This document shows, in pieces, positions 55,186 through 63,064 of a stretch of DNA of 64,000 nucleotides. The notes beneath the pieces were generated by a model, which did no database searches, was not told the DNA's origin, and was given only the letters and a program-made list of their open reading frames with translations. The stretch's first letter is position 1. Each line of letters starts with the position of its first letter. The translations under genes were made by a program, and so were the position numbers. Source of the stretch: Smithella sp. (GTDB taxonomy: Bacteria; Desulfobacterota; Syntrophia; Syntrophales; Smithellaceae); the NCBI GenBank assembly GCA_018056685.1, contig JAGPFC010000003.1, positions 1-64,000 on the forward strand, given 5' to 3'.

Positions 55186-55680
55186 ATGCGGAAAATAAAA
55201 GTAAAAAATATCATAAAATTTTTATTTCTCGGATGGTGTGCACTGAATCTGATAAGTTGCGGAAGCTTAGGTTCTGTTATCAAGATGCCGGCGGTAAATG
55301 AAGTGCCGACTGGCCATTATGAGCGTATTATAAAATTGAACAATCCCGCAGCGGCGCCAAACGAAACTCTTGCGGGACTGATTTTTATTAAAGAAGGCAC
55401 GAGCGTCTGCACCGATTATCCGCGACAGGAGAACATCAAAAGCATTGACGAACTGACGATGATGGAAAAACGTTCCTTTAACTTCTTCAGTAATTACACC
55501 ATAGAAGCGGAAGGTCGTACGTTCGGTTATGTCTCTGTTTCGGTAGATTATAAAGCAATCCTCTGGCGAATCGAAAAAGACGGAGATTGCCGATATAAGG
55601 TGCAGCTAATGTGGATGAGAGAACGCGATAGTATCAACGAAGCGATACCCAGAGCCGGATCCGGCCCCCACGGTAACTGA
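55186..55680 (+). CDS. Short lipoprotein, unknown function
   Basis: 164 aa. A basic start and hydrophobic run end in lipobox LISC near residue 25. The rest is beta-rich with two further cysteines (SVCTD, DCRYK), possibly a disulphide. No family recognised. An AAGGAG site lies upstream. It may be co-transcribed with the methyltransferase-like gene 24 bases before. Confidence 0.65.
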   Translation: MRKIKVKNIIKFLFLGWCALNLISCGSLGSVIKMPAVNEVPTGHYERIIKLNNPAAAPNETLAGLIFIKEGTSVCTDYPRQENIKSIDELTMMEKRSFNFFSNYTIEAEGRTFGYVSVSVDYKAILWRIEKDGDCRYKVQLMWMRERDSINEAIPRAGSGPHGN

Positions 55681-55784
55681 TATATTCTGCGATATACACG
55701 AGTGAAAAGACTAGCGTTGACAACCGGTGCGATAATGATTTCTTTTATACCTCTCGAATCATCCTGTTCAAAATTTGGAAGAAA

Positions 55785-56954
55785 ATGAATAATGTAATTT
55801 TCATCGGACTGGTCAGTTTTTTTGCGGATTTAAGCACCGAGATGGTTTATCCATTAATCCCGCTGTATCTGACAACGGTATTCGGCGCGACGCCCGCCCT
55901 CGTCGGCGTGATTGAAGGAATTGCGGAAAGTCTGGCGAGCCTCCTGAGAGTATTCAGCGGGTACATTACGGACAAGACCCGGAGGAAAAAACCCATTGCC
56001 TTTGCCGGTTACGCCGCCGGTCTGGTCTATAAGCTGATTCTTATCATTGCCGGTTCCTGGATGGGCATCCTTGCGGCGAGAATGATAGATCGTTTTGGTA
56101 AAGGCATCCGGACCGCGCCCCGCGACGTGCTTGTGAGCGAAAGCTGCGACGCGGATAAGCTCGGCCATTCATTCGGAATCCACAAAGCGCTGGACATGGC
56201 CGGCTCTGCCGCCGGAATCCTGATTGCTTTCTTCATCATGAAAGCATGGAATGGTGCGTATGCCTATAAAGAACTTTTCCTGCTTGCGTGCATTCCGGCG
56301 GTGGCGTCGCTTTTCATGTTTATCTTTATCCGGGAAACAGGCGAACACTGCGAAGTCAGTGAACCGCTTCATCTTGTTCAAGGATTTAAAACGCTTGACG
56401 GGCGTCTCAAACTGTATCTTTCGGTTGTCTTCCTGTTTACACTCGGAAACTCATCGAATGCCTTCCTGCTGCTCAAGGCCGGGCACGTGGGCTTCGATCC
56501 CGCATCCGTGATACTTCTTTACTTTTTATACAATGTCGTGTCGTCAGTGTTTGCCGTGCCGTTCGGCAAAAGATCCGACCGCATCGGACGGAAGCGTCTG
56601 CTGGTTGCCGGCTACTTTACCTTCGCTATTGCCTATGCCGGATTTGCCTGGGCTCCGAATAAGGCAATTGTCATTGCCGCATTCGCGTTGTATGGAATAT
56701 TCACCGCGATGACGGCAGGCGTAGAACGCGCCTTTGTTTCGGAAATCGCGCCAAAAACATTGAAAGGAACCATGCTTGGTCTTCATTCGACGATTGTGGG
56801 AGTCGCTCTTCTTCCGGCAAGCGTGATCGCCGGAATACTCTGGAATGCGTTCGGCGCAATGGTGCCCTTTGCGTTCGGGGCAGGTCTCTCGCTGGCATCA
56901 GCCCTGATACTGATGATAGGATTGCCGCAAAAAGAGGCTAACGGCAGCGCTTAA
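55785..56954 (+). CDS. MFS transporter
   Basis: 389 aa with about 11-12 membrane helices. The conserved loop between helices 2 and 3 appears as SGYITDKTRRKKP, and the second-half counterpart as FGKRSDRIGRKRL. A RFGKGIRTAPRDVLV motif marks the subgroup of MFS proteins annotated as possible drug or solute exporters. Substrate unknown. It is alone on its strand between a lipoprotein gene and a convergent hydrolase. Confidence 0.85.
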   Translation: MNNVIFIGLVSFFADLSTEMVYPLIPLYLTTVFGATPALVGVIEGIAESLASLLRVFSGYITDKTRRKKPIAFAGYAAGLVYKLILIIAGSWMGILAARMIDRFGKGIRTAPRDVLVSESCDADKLGHSFGIHKALDMAGSAAGILIAFFIMKAWNGAYAYKELFLLACIPAVASLFMFIFIRETGEHCEVSEPLHLVQGFKTLDGRLKLYLSVVFLFTLGNSSNAFLLLKAGHVGFDPASVILLYFLYNVVSSVFAVPFGKRSDRIGRKRLLVAGYFTFAIAYAGFAWAPNKAIVIAAFALYGIFTAMTAGVERAFVSEIAPKTLKGTMLGLHSTIVGVALLPASVIAGILWNAFGAMVPFAFGAGLSLASALILMIGLPQKEANGSA

Positions 56955-56990
56955 GCATTCCAGACAGACGCGAGAACCCAGATCTTCCGG

Positions 56991-57731
56991 CTAAATCGTT
57001 ATGCTCAGTCCGTCATAAGCGACAAAAGATTTGGGAAATATCTTGCGTGCCTGCGCTTGCGCCTTTTCTCTTTTAGCGATGGTTGTGTATAACGCCGCAT
57101 CGAAATGCGTGAGGGCAAGTTTTTTGGCTTTTGCCGCAACCGCAAGTTTTGCCGCCAACTGCGGATTCATGTGCGGCCAGACATTGGAAACCTGTCCGGC
57201 AGGAAACGCGCATTCCGAGATCAGCAGGTCGGCATTTCGGGAAAGCTCTTCCGAGTTTCTGCAGTAACCGGTATCGGTGCAGTAACTGATAATCCTGTTG
57301 TCGATTTCCAGCCGGTAGCCAAAACAATAGGATGCGTGCACCAGCGGCAAAGCCTGGAAGCGGAAAGGCGATTTGTGCCATCCTTCTCTGATGTCCTTCA
57401 CGGCGCAGGGGAAGGGCAGTCTGTTCAGGGGAAGGGAATATTTGGGTGCGAGAAATTCTTTCATGGTCGCCCTCGTTCCTGTTTGTCCGATGATTGTCAG
57501 CGATTGAAAGTTGAATTTCGCCAGCGTGTGCAGACCTTCTATGTGATCAATATGGAAATGGCTGAGGAATGCATACACGGGCAGAGCTTTTTTCATATAT
57601 CTGTCCGCCTTGTAAATACCGTTTCCGGCATCCAGAAGAATATACGCTTTGTGTGTTTCGATCAGCGTGCAGATGGTATTGCCGCAATCGGTGTCAAACC
57701 AGCCGTTTGTTCCCAGAAATGTAATTTTCAT
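56991..57731 (-). CDS. Metallo-beta-lactamase-fold hydrolase (RNase Z-like)
   Basis: About 246 aa. Metal motif SHFHIDHIEGL (HxHxDH), a later His in LVHASYCFGY, Asp in YCTDTGYC and His in LALTHFD. The first strand FLGTNGWFDTDCGN resembles RNase Z and related phosphodiesterases. It lacks the flexible arm of tRNase Z, so it may act on a small substrate. Start is one of two adjacent ATGs (57734 or 57731) after GGAGG. Confidence 0.82.
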   Translation of the reverse strand: MKITFLGTNGWFDTDCGNTICTLIETHKAYILLDAGNGIYKADRYMKKALPVYAFLSHFHIDHIEGLHTLAKFNFQSLTIIGQTGTRATMKEFLAPKYSLPLNRLPFPCAVKDIREGWHKSPFRFQALPLVHASYCFGYRLEIDNRIISYCTDTGYCRNSEELSRNADLLISECAFPAGQVSNVWPHMNPQLAAKLAVAAKAKKLALTHFDAALYTTIAKREKAQAQARKIFPKSFVAYDGLSITI

Positions 57732-57734
57732 CAT

Positions 57735-58089
57735 GCCTCCTCAAACTTGTTTAATCGATTTCACAATACTTTTCAAATCGCAAGTCATAAAAAGAGTTTT
57801 GTCATTTTAATCATACATTCATTCCTCGATACAAGATGATGGTGCCAATACCCACCCTTAGAGGGGTTGATTATCTCTTCAATGCCTGTATCTTACAAGC
57901 AAACATAACAAAATCAGTGCCTTGCGTGAAGATGCAAGGACCCGTGTCGTGCCCCGTGTGGGCGCGTGGATTGAAACGCTTAATCTCCGGTTTGCTCGGG
58001 GAGCCCGCCCTACAGGTCTTGCGCTGCATGAACATGCTACCATCAACGGCGGGAAGAAAACACGGCTGCTCAGTAGATCAGATCAAAAA
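57735..58089. other. Region with orphan CRISPR repeat
   Basis: 355-base stretch with no convincing gene. It contains one type I-C-like CRISPR repeat at 57946-57977, without a second copy at the expected 65-75 base distance. No cas gene is in the window. Confidence 0.6.
57946..57977 (+). CRISPR. Solitary type I-C-like CRISPR repeat
   Basis: GTCGTGCCCCGTGTGGGCGC followed by GTGGATTGAAAC, 32 bases. This matches the general type I-C repeat in length, in the internal stem (CGTGCCC with GGGCGCG, one wobble) and in the terminal GTGGATTGAAAC. The flanks were read for a second repeat and none was found, so this is not an array but probably a remnant or an off-site copy. Confidence 0.7.
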
Positions 58090-59037
58090 CTATATATTGC
58101 CCACGAAAATTGTTTTGAGTTTTTTAGCTTGATGGATTGCGGTTCTCAAATTCGGTATGCCGTTTCTTCCGCCATATTTCGTGCAGGAAAGTGAAGCCAC
58201 GGCAACCGATAATTTTACCGCACTGTCAAGATCGTAATTCCGGCTGACAGCAAAAGAAAAAGCGGCATGGAAGTTATCACCGGCGCCAATGGTGTCCGCT
58301 ACTTTTACCTTTGGCGCGGGAATATTATACAGCGCATCCTTTACAACAAAATATGCGCCATGCTCACCGTGTGTGATGATCAAGTCGTTTTTAATCTTTT
58401 TGTTCAGTTGACCGACCTTGCTCAGGAACGTGTCCTGTGCAGAAAATATCCTGTCGTCCTCAAAAAATTCGTAGGATGGAATAAAATAATCGGCAATCTC
58501 GTATAAATCTTCTATTCCGTTTACCCATCGTTCACAGTCGTAAACAATTCGGGCTTCTTTATGGAGATAATTCTTCAGTTTCCCGCCCAGATGTGTTGTC
58601 TCCGGATCGAGCAGTACAACTTTTACCGGCGCGATGATTTCCTTTGATATTTGTTTTATATTTATTTCCGGCAACGTGCGTTTTTCATAAAAAATGGTAC
58701 GCGTACCGCTATGAACATTGACAAAAATATAGGCAGCCGGTGTTGTGTGTTTTGGACAAATTTTTATAAGGTCAGTTTCTACATTGAAATCCTTCAGTCT
58801 TTTTAAACAAAACCGGCCTTCCGCATCATTGGCCAGATTCGTCCAGAAAGCCGCTTTCCCGCCAAGTTTTGATATGCAGCATGCTGCCGTGGATCCCTGA
58901 CCTCCGGCTTCAACAATTTTTTTGATAATCTGCTTCTTGGAATTTTCTGTCGGATAATGATCTATCGGAAAGATATAATCAATGCAGCTTCGCCCGATGA
59001 CCGCAACGTCATATTGTCTTGTTTTTATCTTTTGCAT
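58090..59037 (-). CDS. PfkB-family carbohydrate kinase
   Basis: 315 aa sugar or nucleoside kinase of the ribokinase fold. The first PfkB signature is present as GGQGSTAACCISKLGG near residue 45 and the second as DTIGAGDNFHAAFSFA near 250, with the catalytic Asp. Residues that fix the sugar are not resolvable by eye, so ribokinase, fructokinase and adenosine kinase types all remain possible. It stands alone on its strand. Confidence 0.85.
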   Translation of the reverse strand: MQKIKTRQYDVAVIGRSCIDYIFPIDHYPTENSKKQIIKKIVEAGGQGSTAACCISKLGGKAAFWTNLANDAEGRFCLKRLKDFNVETDLIKICPKHTTPAAYIFVNVHSGTRTIFYEKRTLPEINIKQISKEIIAPVKVVLLDPETTHLGGKLKNYLHKEARIVYDCERWVNGIEDLYEIADYFIPSYEFFEDDRIFSAQDTFLSKVGQLNKKIKNDLIITHGEHGAYFVVKDALYNIPAPKVKVADTIGAGDNFHAAFSFAVSRNYDLDSAVKLSVAVASLSCTKYGGRNGIPNLRTAIHQAKKLKTIFVGNI

Positions 59038-59214
59038 TCAATATTTGCCGGAAATGATTTTTTGATCTTAAACGTAAAGAAAAGTCCACCGGATGTCAAG
59101 ATGAACGGGTGACTCCAATGAAACCTTCCTGGAAATATTCATTAGGACATCATCAAACAATCTGATATAGTCACTTATCAATATTTCTTATTAATAACAA
59201 AAAAGGAGATCATC

Positions 59215-59655
59215 ATGCTTTCTGTCGGTGATAACATTGATGCCTACTGTCTGAAATGTAAGCTGGTTTTGACTCATGTGATCATGTTCAAAGTGGATGG
59301 CGTGGTGAATCGCGTCAAATGCAAAACCTGCGGTGCGGAACATAAATATCGGGGAACCACACCGGGTGTTAAAAAAGCTGCTGCCGTGCGGTCTCCCGGA
59401 GCCGCTCGGGTGAAAAAACCTGTAACAGCCAAGGAGCCGGTTAATAACGCACCGCTGCAATGGGATTTGAAAAGTCGTAACATGCCGCCCGAAACGATCA
59501 TTCGGGATTACTCCATAAACGATACTTACAAAGTTAACCAGGTCATCAATCATCCGACGTTCGGGATTGGTTTTGTGGAAAAAGTCGCTTCGGACAAAAG
59601 CGTTTTCATCTTATTCCATGACGCCGTACGATTGATGGGGATGAATATTTCCTAG
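59215..59655 (+). CDS. Zinc-ribbon protein of unknown function
   Basis: 146 aa. Four cysteines C12, C15, C36 and C39 (CLKC, CKTC) form a probable zinc ribbon. An Ala/Pro/Lys-rich linker (about 50-80) leads to a C-terminal domain with YKVNQVINHPTFGIGFVEKV and FHDAVRLMGMN. The latter looks like a small SH3/CarD-like barrel. Such two-part proteins are common in deltaproteobacteria and unnamed. AAAGGAG lies before the ATG. Confidence 0.75.
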   Translation: MLSVGDNIDAYCLKCKLVLTHVIMFKVDGVVNRVKCKTCGAEHKYRGTTPGVKKAAAVRSPGAARVKKPVTAKEPVNNAPLQWDLKSRNMPPETIIRDYSINDTYKVNQVINHPTFGIGFVEKVASDKSVFILFHDAVRLMGMNIS

Positions 59656-60000
59656 CGCTTTAGGAAATCATCCGGCGAATCCATCAGACAATCCTTCATA
59701 ATCCTAGCTGGTTCAAGGCTTCGTCTTGAATCAGCACATTTTAGAAAAAAGCATTGCTGATCCGGTAGAATGCCCGCTCCAGCGATGCATTCGCCGACGA
59801 CCGGCGCAACGCAGAAGAATCGCTCATCTAATCGCCTTGATAAAATCCTTTTGTTCGTGTAAGACTCTTCACCAACTTTTCATATATTCTGGAAAGAAGG
59901 CTCTTCGTTATTCTTTTTGTTGAATGTCCGCACATAGAGCCGATTGATTGGTTATGGCAGTATAAAATAGTGGCGCAAAATTAAATTAAGAGAGAAAACT
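59656..60000. other. 345-base intergenic region
   Basis: Contains a hairpin at 59707-59735. Between it and the CoA-transferase gene I see no gene, promoter pair or repeat with confidence. Confidence 0.45.
59707..59735. terminator. Hairpin after the zinc-ribbon gene
   Basis: GCTGGTTCAAG pairs with CTTGAATCAGC across a 7-base loop (11 pairs with one wobble). Only a short T-containing tract follows, so a terminator role is plausible but unproven. Confidence 0.5.
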
Positions 60001-61515
60001 ATGACCTCACCGATACAGCAGAAGATTCGAGACAAGAAAAGAACAGCCGGTCAGATTGCCGATATGGTCAAGTCCGGCGATTGGATTAATCATGGCACGG
60101 TCGGCGGCGACTCCACCGTCTGTACCGAAGCGGTTGCCAGGCGTCTGGGAAGCGGGCCGGGTGATCTTCATGACATTGAATTCTGGCTGGCCGGCAATTT
60201 TTATCCTCATCCCGAATTGCAGCAAATTGATCCGCTGCAGCAGTACCACTGTGTTCATGAACATTTCTTCTTTCCCTGGAACCGCAAGGCGAGAGAAGAA
60301 AACGGTGTGACCAGCTGGACGCCATGGGGCTGGGCAGGCGGCATCTGGGCCCATCATTACCGCTTTGCAAACGGTGAGAGAGAAAAACGCGGAATCGACT
60401 GGTGGTTTAACGCGGCGACGGCTCCGGACAATCACGGTTATTTCAATATGTCCTACGGGACCAACAGCAGTAACATCTTCAAGCAGACAGCGAAAAAAAT
60501 TGTCTTTGAGGTGAGGGCGGATTACCCGTGGGCGGAGGGCGGACGTTTTAATACCATTCATATTGATGATATCGATTATTGGGTGGAGGTGGACTGCGAA
60601 AAATACAAATGGCCCCAGATGAATGAAAAGGCCATTGCCCCGCGGCCTGTCGAGCAGGAAATTGCACAACATATCATGACCATCATGCGGGACCGCGATG
60701 TGGTGCAACTGGGCATCGGTTCGCTGCCCTCGGCGTGTGTTGCCGCCATGGCGGATGCCGGATTTAAGGATTTGGGTATTCATACGGAAATGCTCAATTA
60801 CGGTCTGATTAAAATGATTGAGTCAGGTCAGGTGACCAACGCTTACAAGAATCTGGATCAGGGCAAAAGCGTCTGGACGTTTGCTTTTCCCGTGGATGTG
60901 AAATGGTATTATGAAACCGTGCATCGCAATCAGGCACTGGCCGTTTACGACATTGACTATACGAATAATCTTGATGTGCTGCGTCGAATCGACAATATGG
61001 TGGCCATCAACAATACGGTTGCCGTTGATTTGCTCGGCCAGATGTCCTGTTCATTTTATGAAAAGCGTCCAATTTCCGGTACGGGCGGGTTTTTCCAGTT
61101 CATTATCTTCAGCGCGCAATCCCGGGGCGGCCGCGGCGTTGCCGCGATGACCTCACGCAGCAAACATAATACGCCGCGGATTGTTCCGTTCCTGCCTGCC
61201 GGGTCGGTGGTGGACGTGCCCGCACAATTTGCCAATTATGTCTGCACGGAATACGGGATTGTCAATCTGCGAGGGCTGAACGGTTACGAACGCGCCCGCG
61301 CGCTGATTTCCATCGCGCATCCCGACGACCGCGAATGGCTGGAGCAGGAAGCGAAAAAACATGGACTCCTTCCCCCGAAATTCTCCGTGGATTTCCTGCC
61401 GGAAGAAGGAGGCAACCGTCGCTATCCGTCCTATTCGGAAAGGCATAATTACAAAATGCCCATGGGCAGCGCCGTCTGGGGATATGACTGGGATCCCATT
61501 CAATCGGGTAAATAA
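60001..61515 (+). CDS. Acetyl-CoA hydrolase/CoA-transferase family protein
   Basis: 504 aa. The two-domain fold of 4-hydroxybutyrate or succinyl-CoA:acetate CoA-transferases is seen. GIGSLPSACVAAM is the CoA-binding element, the catalytic Glu is in GIHTEMLNYG, and SGTGGFFQFIIFSAQSRGG plus YVCTEYGIVNLRGLN sit near the end. It could interconvert carboxylates such as butyrate, crotonate or 4-hydroxybutyrate with acetate, which fits a syntrophic fermenter, but substrate is not fixed by sequence. Confidence 0.87.
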   Translation: MTSPIQQKIRDKKRTAGQIADMVKSGDWINHGTVGGDSTVCTEAVARRLGSGPGDLHDIEFWLAGNFYPHPELQQIDPLQQYHCVHEHFFFPWNRKAREENGVTSWTPWGWAGGIWAHHYRFANGEREKRGIDWWFNAATAPDNHGYFNMSYGTNSSNIFKQTAKKIVFEVRADYPWAEGGRFNTIHIDDIDYWVEVDCEKYKWPQMNEKAIAPRPVEQEIAQHIMTIMRDRDVVQLGIGSLPSACVAAMADAGFKDLGIHTEMLNYGLIKMIESGQVTNAYKNLDQGKSVWTFAFPVDVKWYYETVHRNQALAVYDIDYTNNLDVLRRIDNMVAINNTVAVDLLGQMSCSFYEKRPISGTGGFFQFIIFSAQSRGGRGVAAMTSRSKHNTPRIVPFLPAGSVVDVPAQFANYVCTEYGIVNLRGLNGYERARALISIAHPDDREWLEQEAKKHGLLPPKFSVDFLPEEGGNRRYPSYSERHNYKMPMGSAVWGYDWDPIQSGK

Positions 61516-61563
61516 AAAAAGCTTCGTGAGTGCCGCAGTATTTTTGAAGGTTATTCTCAAGAT

Positions 61564-62409
61564 ATGAAAGTAATTCCGATCGATGCCTCGACTGTCATGC
61601 TTTTGCGTCCTTGTCAGGATGCCGGCATCAGGGACATAGAAGTTCTGATGGTCAGGCGTAACCGCAAGAGCAGCTTTGTGCCGGGCTATTATGTTTTTCC
61701 CGGCGGCGCGGTGGATACCGGAGATTTTGCTTCTGGATTTGAACGCTTTACTCGGGGGATGGATCGTTCTGACGCATCACAAGTTCTTAATGACATGCGG
61801 CATCCCGATAAGGCTCTGGGCGCGTGGGTGGCGGGAATACGCGAAACGTTTGAAGAAGTGGGCATCCTGCTGGCGCAGAAAAAGGACGGTTCGTCCGTCA
61901 CCGTCAGAACAAAAGAAGATCGTCGCCGCTTTTGCGATTACCGCAAGGCAATTATCAGCGGTGAAATGAGTTTCCTGCAGATGCTGGAAATGGAAGAACT
62001 TCTGCTGCCGCTTGACCGGTTGCATTATTTTTCGCACTGGATTACGCCGGAGCCTTTCCCTCTGCGCTATGATGTCCGTTTTTTTGTGACGGAGGCACCG
62101 CCGGATCAACCCGTAATCCATGACGGCATTGAATTAACCAGCCACGTCTGGATTCGTCCGGCGGAAGCGCTACGACAGTATGAGCAGGGAAGGCTGGATA
62201 TGGTCTTGCCGCAGATCATGACCCTGGAAGATATAAAACATTTCAAAACCGTTGCGGAGGTTGTTGACGCAGCCCGTCAACGCCACGTTCCCGCCACGCT
62301 GACCAAAATTAAAAGAATCGACGGCAAAGATGTCGAGGTGATGCCTGACGGCTCCGGATTTGAAAGCCGCCCGCCTGTTTATTCCTGGCCGGACAAGGAT
62401 CCGGACTGA
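61564..62409 (+). CDS. NUDIX hydrolase (NUDT7/NUDT19-like)
   Basis: 281 aa. VFPGGAVDTGDF begins the NUDIX region and the box finishes as GIRETFEEVGILLA, with an insertion of about 40 residues between the two. This long insertion and the length match the CoA/acyl-CoA diphosphatase-like NUDT7/19 group. It is 48 bases downstream of the CoA-transferase, so a role in CoA-ester turnover is attractive but inferential. Confidence 0.8.
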   Translation: MKVIPIDASTVMLLRPCQDAGIRDIEVLMVRRNRKSSFVPGYYVFPGGAVDTGDFASGFERFTRGMDRSDASQVLNDMRHPDKALGAWVAGIRETFEEVGILLAQKKDGSSVTVRTKEDRRRFCDYRKAIISGEMSFLQMLEMEELLLPLDRLHYFSHWITPEPFPLRYDVRFFVTEAPPDQPVIHDGIELTSHVWIRPAEALRQYEQGRLDMVLPQIMTLEDIKHFKTVAEVVDAARQRHVPATLTKIKRIDGKDVEVMPDGSGFESRPPVYSWPDKDPD

Positions 62410-62483
62410 TTCCGATTTTGTTCCCGAACATAAAAAGTAAATTGGTTTATCGGCTACTTAGGCATGACAGTCTATAATCTTTC

Positions 62484-62511
62484 TTGACAAAACCGAAAAT
62501 GGTTGTATATT
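62484..62511 (+). promoter_or_regulatory. Promoter of the MarR-type regulator
   Basis: TTGACA (62484-62489), a 16-base spacer, TATATT (62506-62511). The ATG at 62518 is only seven bases beyond the -10 box, so transcription probably starts at or beside the start codon, giving a leaderless message. Confidence 0.65.
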
Positions 62512-62516
62512 ACAAC
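62502..62516. promoter_or_regulatory. Palindromic operator overlapping the -10 box
   Basis: GTTGTATATTACAAC: six-base arms with a three-base centre, a perfect inverted repeat. It covers the -10 box of the promoter and the start-site region of the MarR-type gene, as self-regulating MarR proteins usually arrange. Confidence 0.6.
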
Positions 62517-62517
62517 T

Positions 62518-62979
62518 ATGTTGAAGAAGAAAAAAGAAAATGCAACAGATTTAATGGATGTGCTGGGCGGTCTTGCGCAGGTCATGCGTTCCTGCTGTCG
62601 GGATGAGGCTTTTTGCGAAGGGGTAACCTTTCATCAGTTCATGATTCTTGATGCCGTGGCCAGGGAGAAAGAATTACCTATGGCGGACTTGCACAAACTG
62701 CTTGCTGTGGAAAAAAGCACCACCACACGGTTGGTCAATCCTTTAATCAGGAAGGGGCTTGTCACAAGAGAAATGGCGGCCCATGATTCCCGGGCGATTA
62801 AACTCGTCCTGACCGTTAAAGGCAGAGAAACCCACCAAAAGGTTCAATTATGCTTGGCGGATTTTTTTCAGAGAGCGCTGGGAAACATGTCGGAAAAGAA
62901 AAGAACCGACGTTTTGCAATCGGTCAAAATATTTATAACGGCTGTAAAAAATTCATCGACTGACCGCGGGTGTTGTTAG
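62518..62979 (+). CDS. MarR-family transcriptional regulator upstream of hgcA
   Basis: 153 aa winged-helix repressor. The reading helix area is ADLHKLLAVEKSTTTRLVN and the wing KGLVTREMAAHDSRAIKL. Cysteines are unusually many: SCCRDEAFCEG near residue 30, a single one in the fifth helix and a terminal RGCC, so sensing of a thiol-reactive agent or metal is conceivable. The ATG at 62518 leaves no room for a ribosome site, matching the leaderless promoter; a TTG at 62503 is the only other start. It stops 85 bases before the first possible hgcA start, on the same strand. Confidence 0.85.
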   Translation: MLKKKKENATDLMDVLGGLAQVMRSCCRDEAFCEGVTFHQFMILDAVAREKELPMADLHKLLAVEKSTTTRLVNPLIRKGLVTREMAAHDSRAIKLVLTVKGRETHQKVQLCLADFFQRALGNMSEKKRTDVLQSVKIFITAVKNSSTDRGCC

Positions 62980-63000
62980 GGTATTTTGAAAGGTACCATT

Positions 63001-63064
63001 CTCACTTGGAGCTGCACGTGGGATAATTCACCTTACAAATTTCAGTTCACTACGTTTCTGAAAT
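63001..63064. repeat. Two-hairpin intergenic repeat, copy B
   Basis: First hairpin CTCAC (63001-63005) with GTGGG (63018-63022), one wobble. Second hairpin ATTTCAG (63039-63045) with CTGAAAT (63058-63064). GCACGTGGGATAATTC and CACTACGTTTC are shared with copy A at 33.0 kb. It ends on the base before the first candidate hgcA ATG. Confidence 0.65.

Noticed and set aside
57900-58090. A CRISPR array
   Set aside because: Only one repeat is present. No second copy was found at spacer distance on either side and there are no cas genes.
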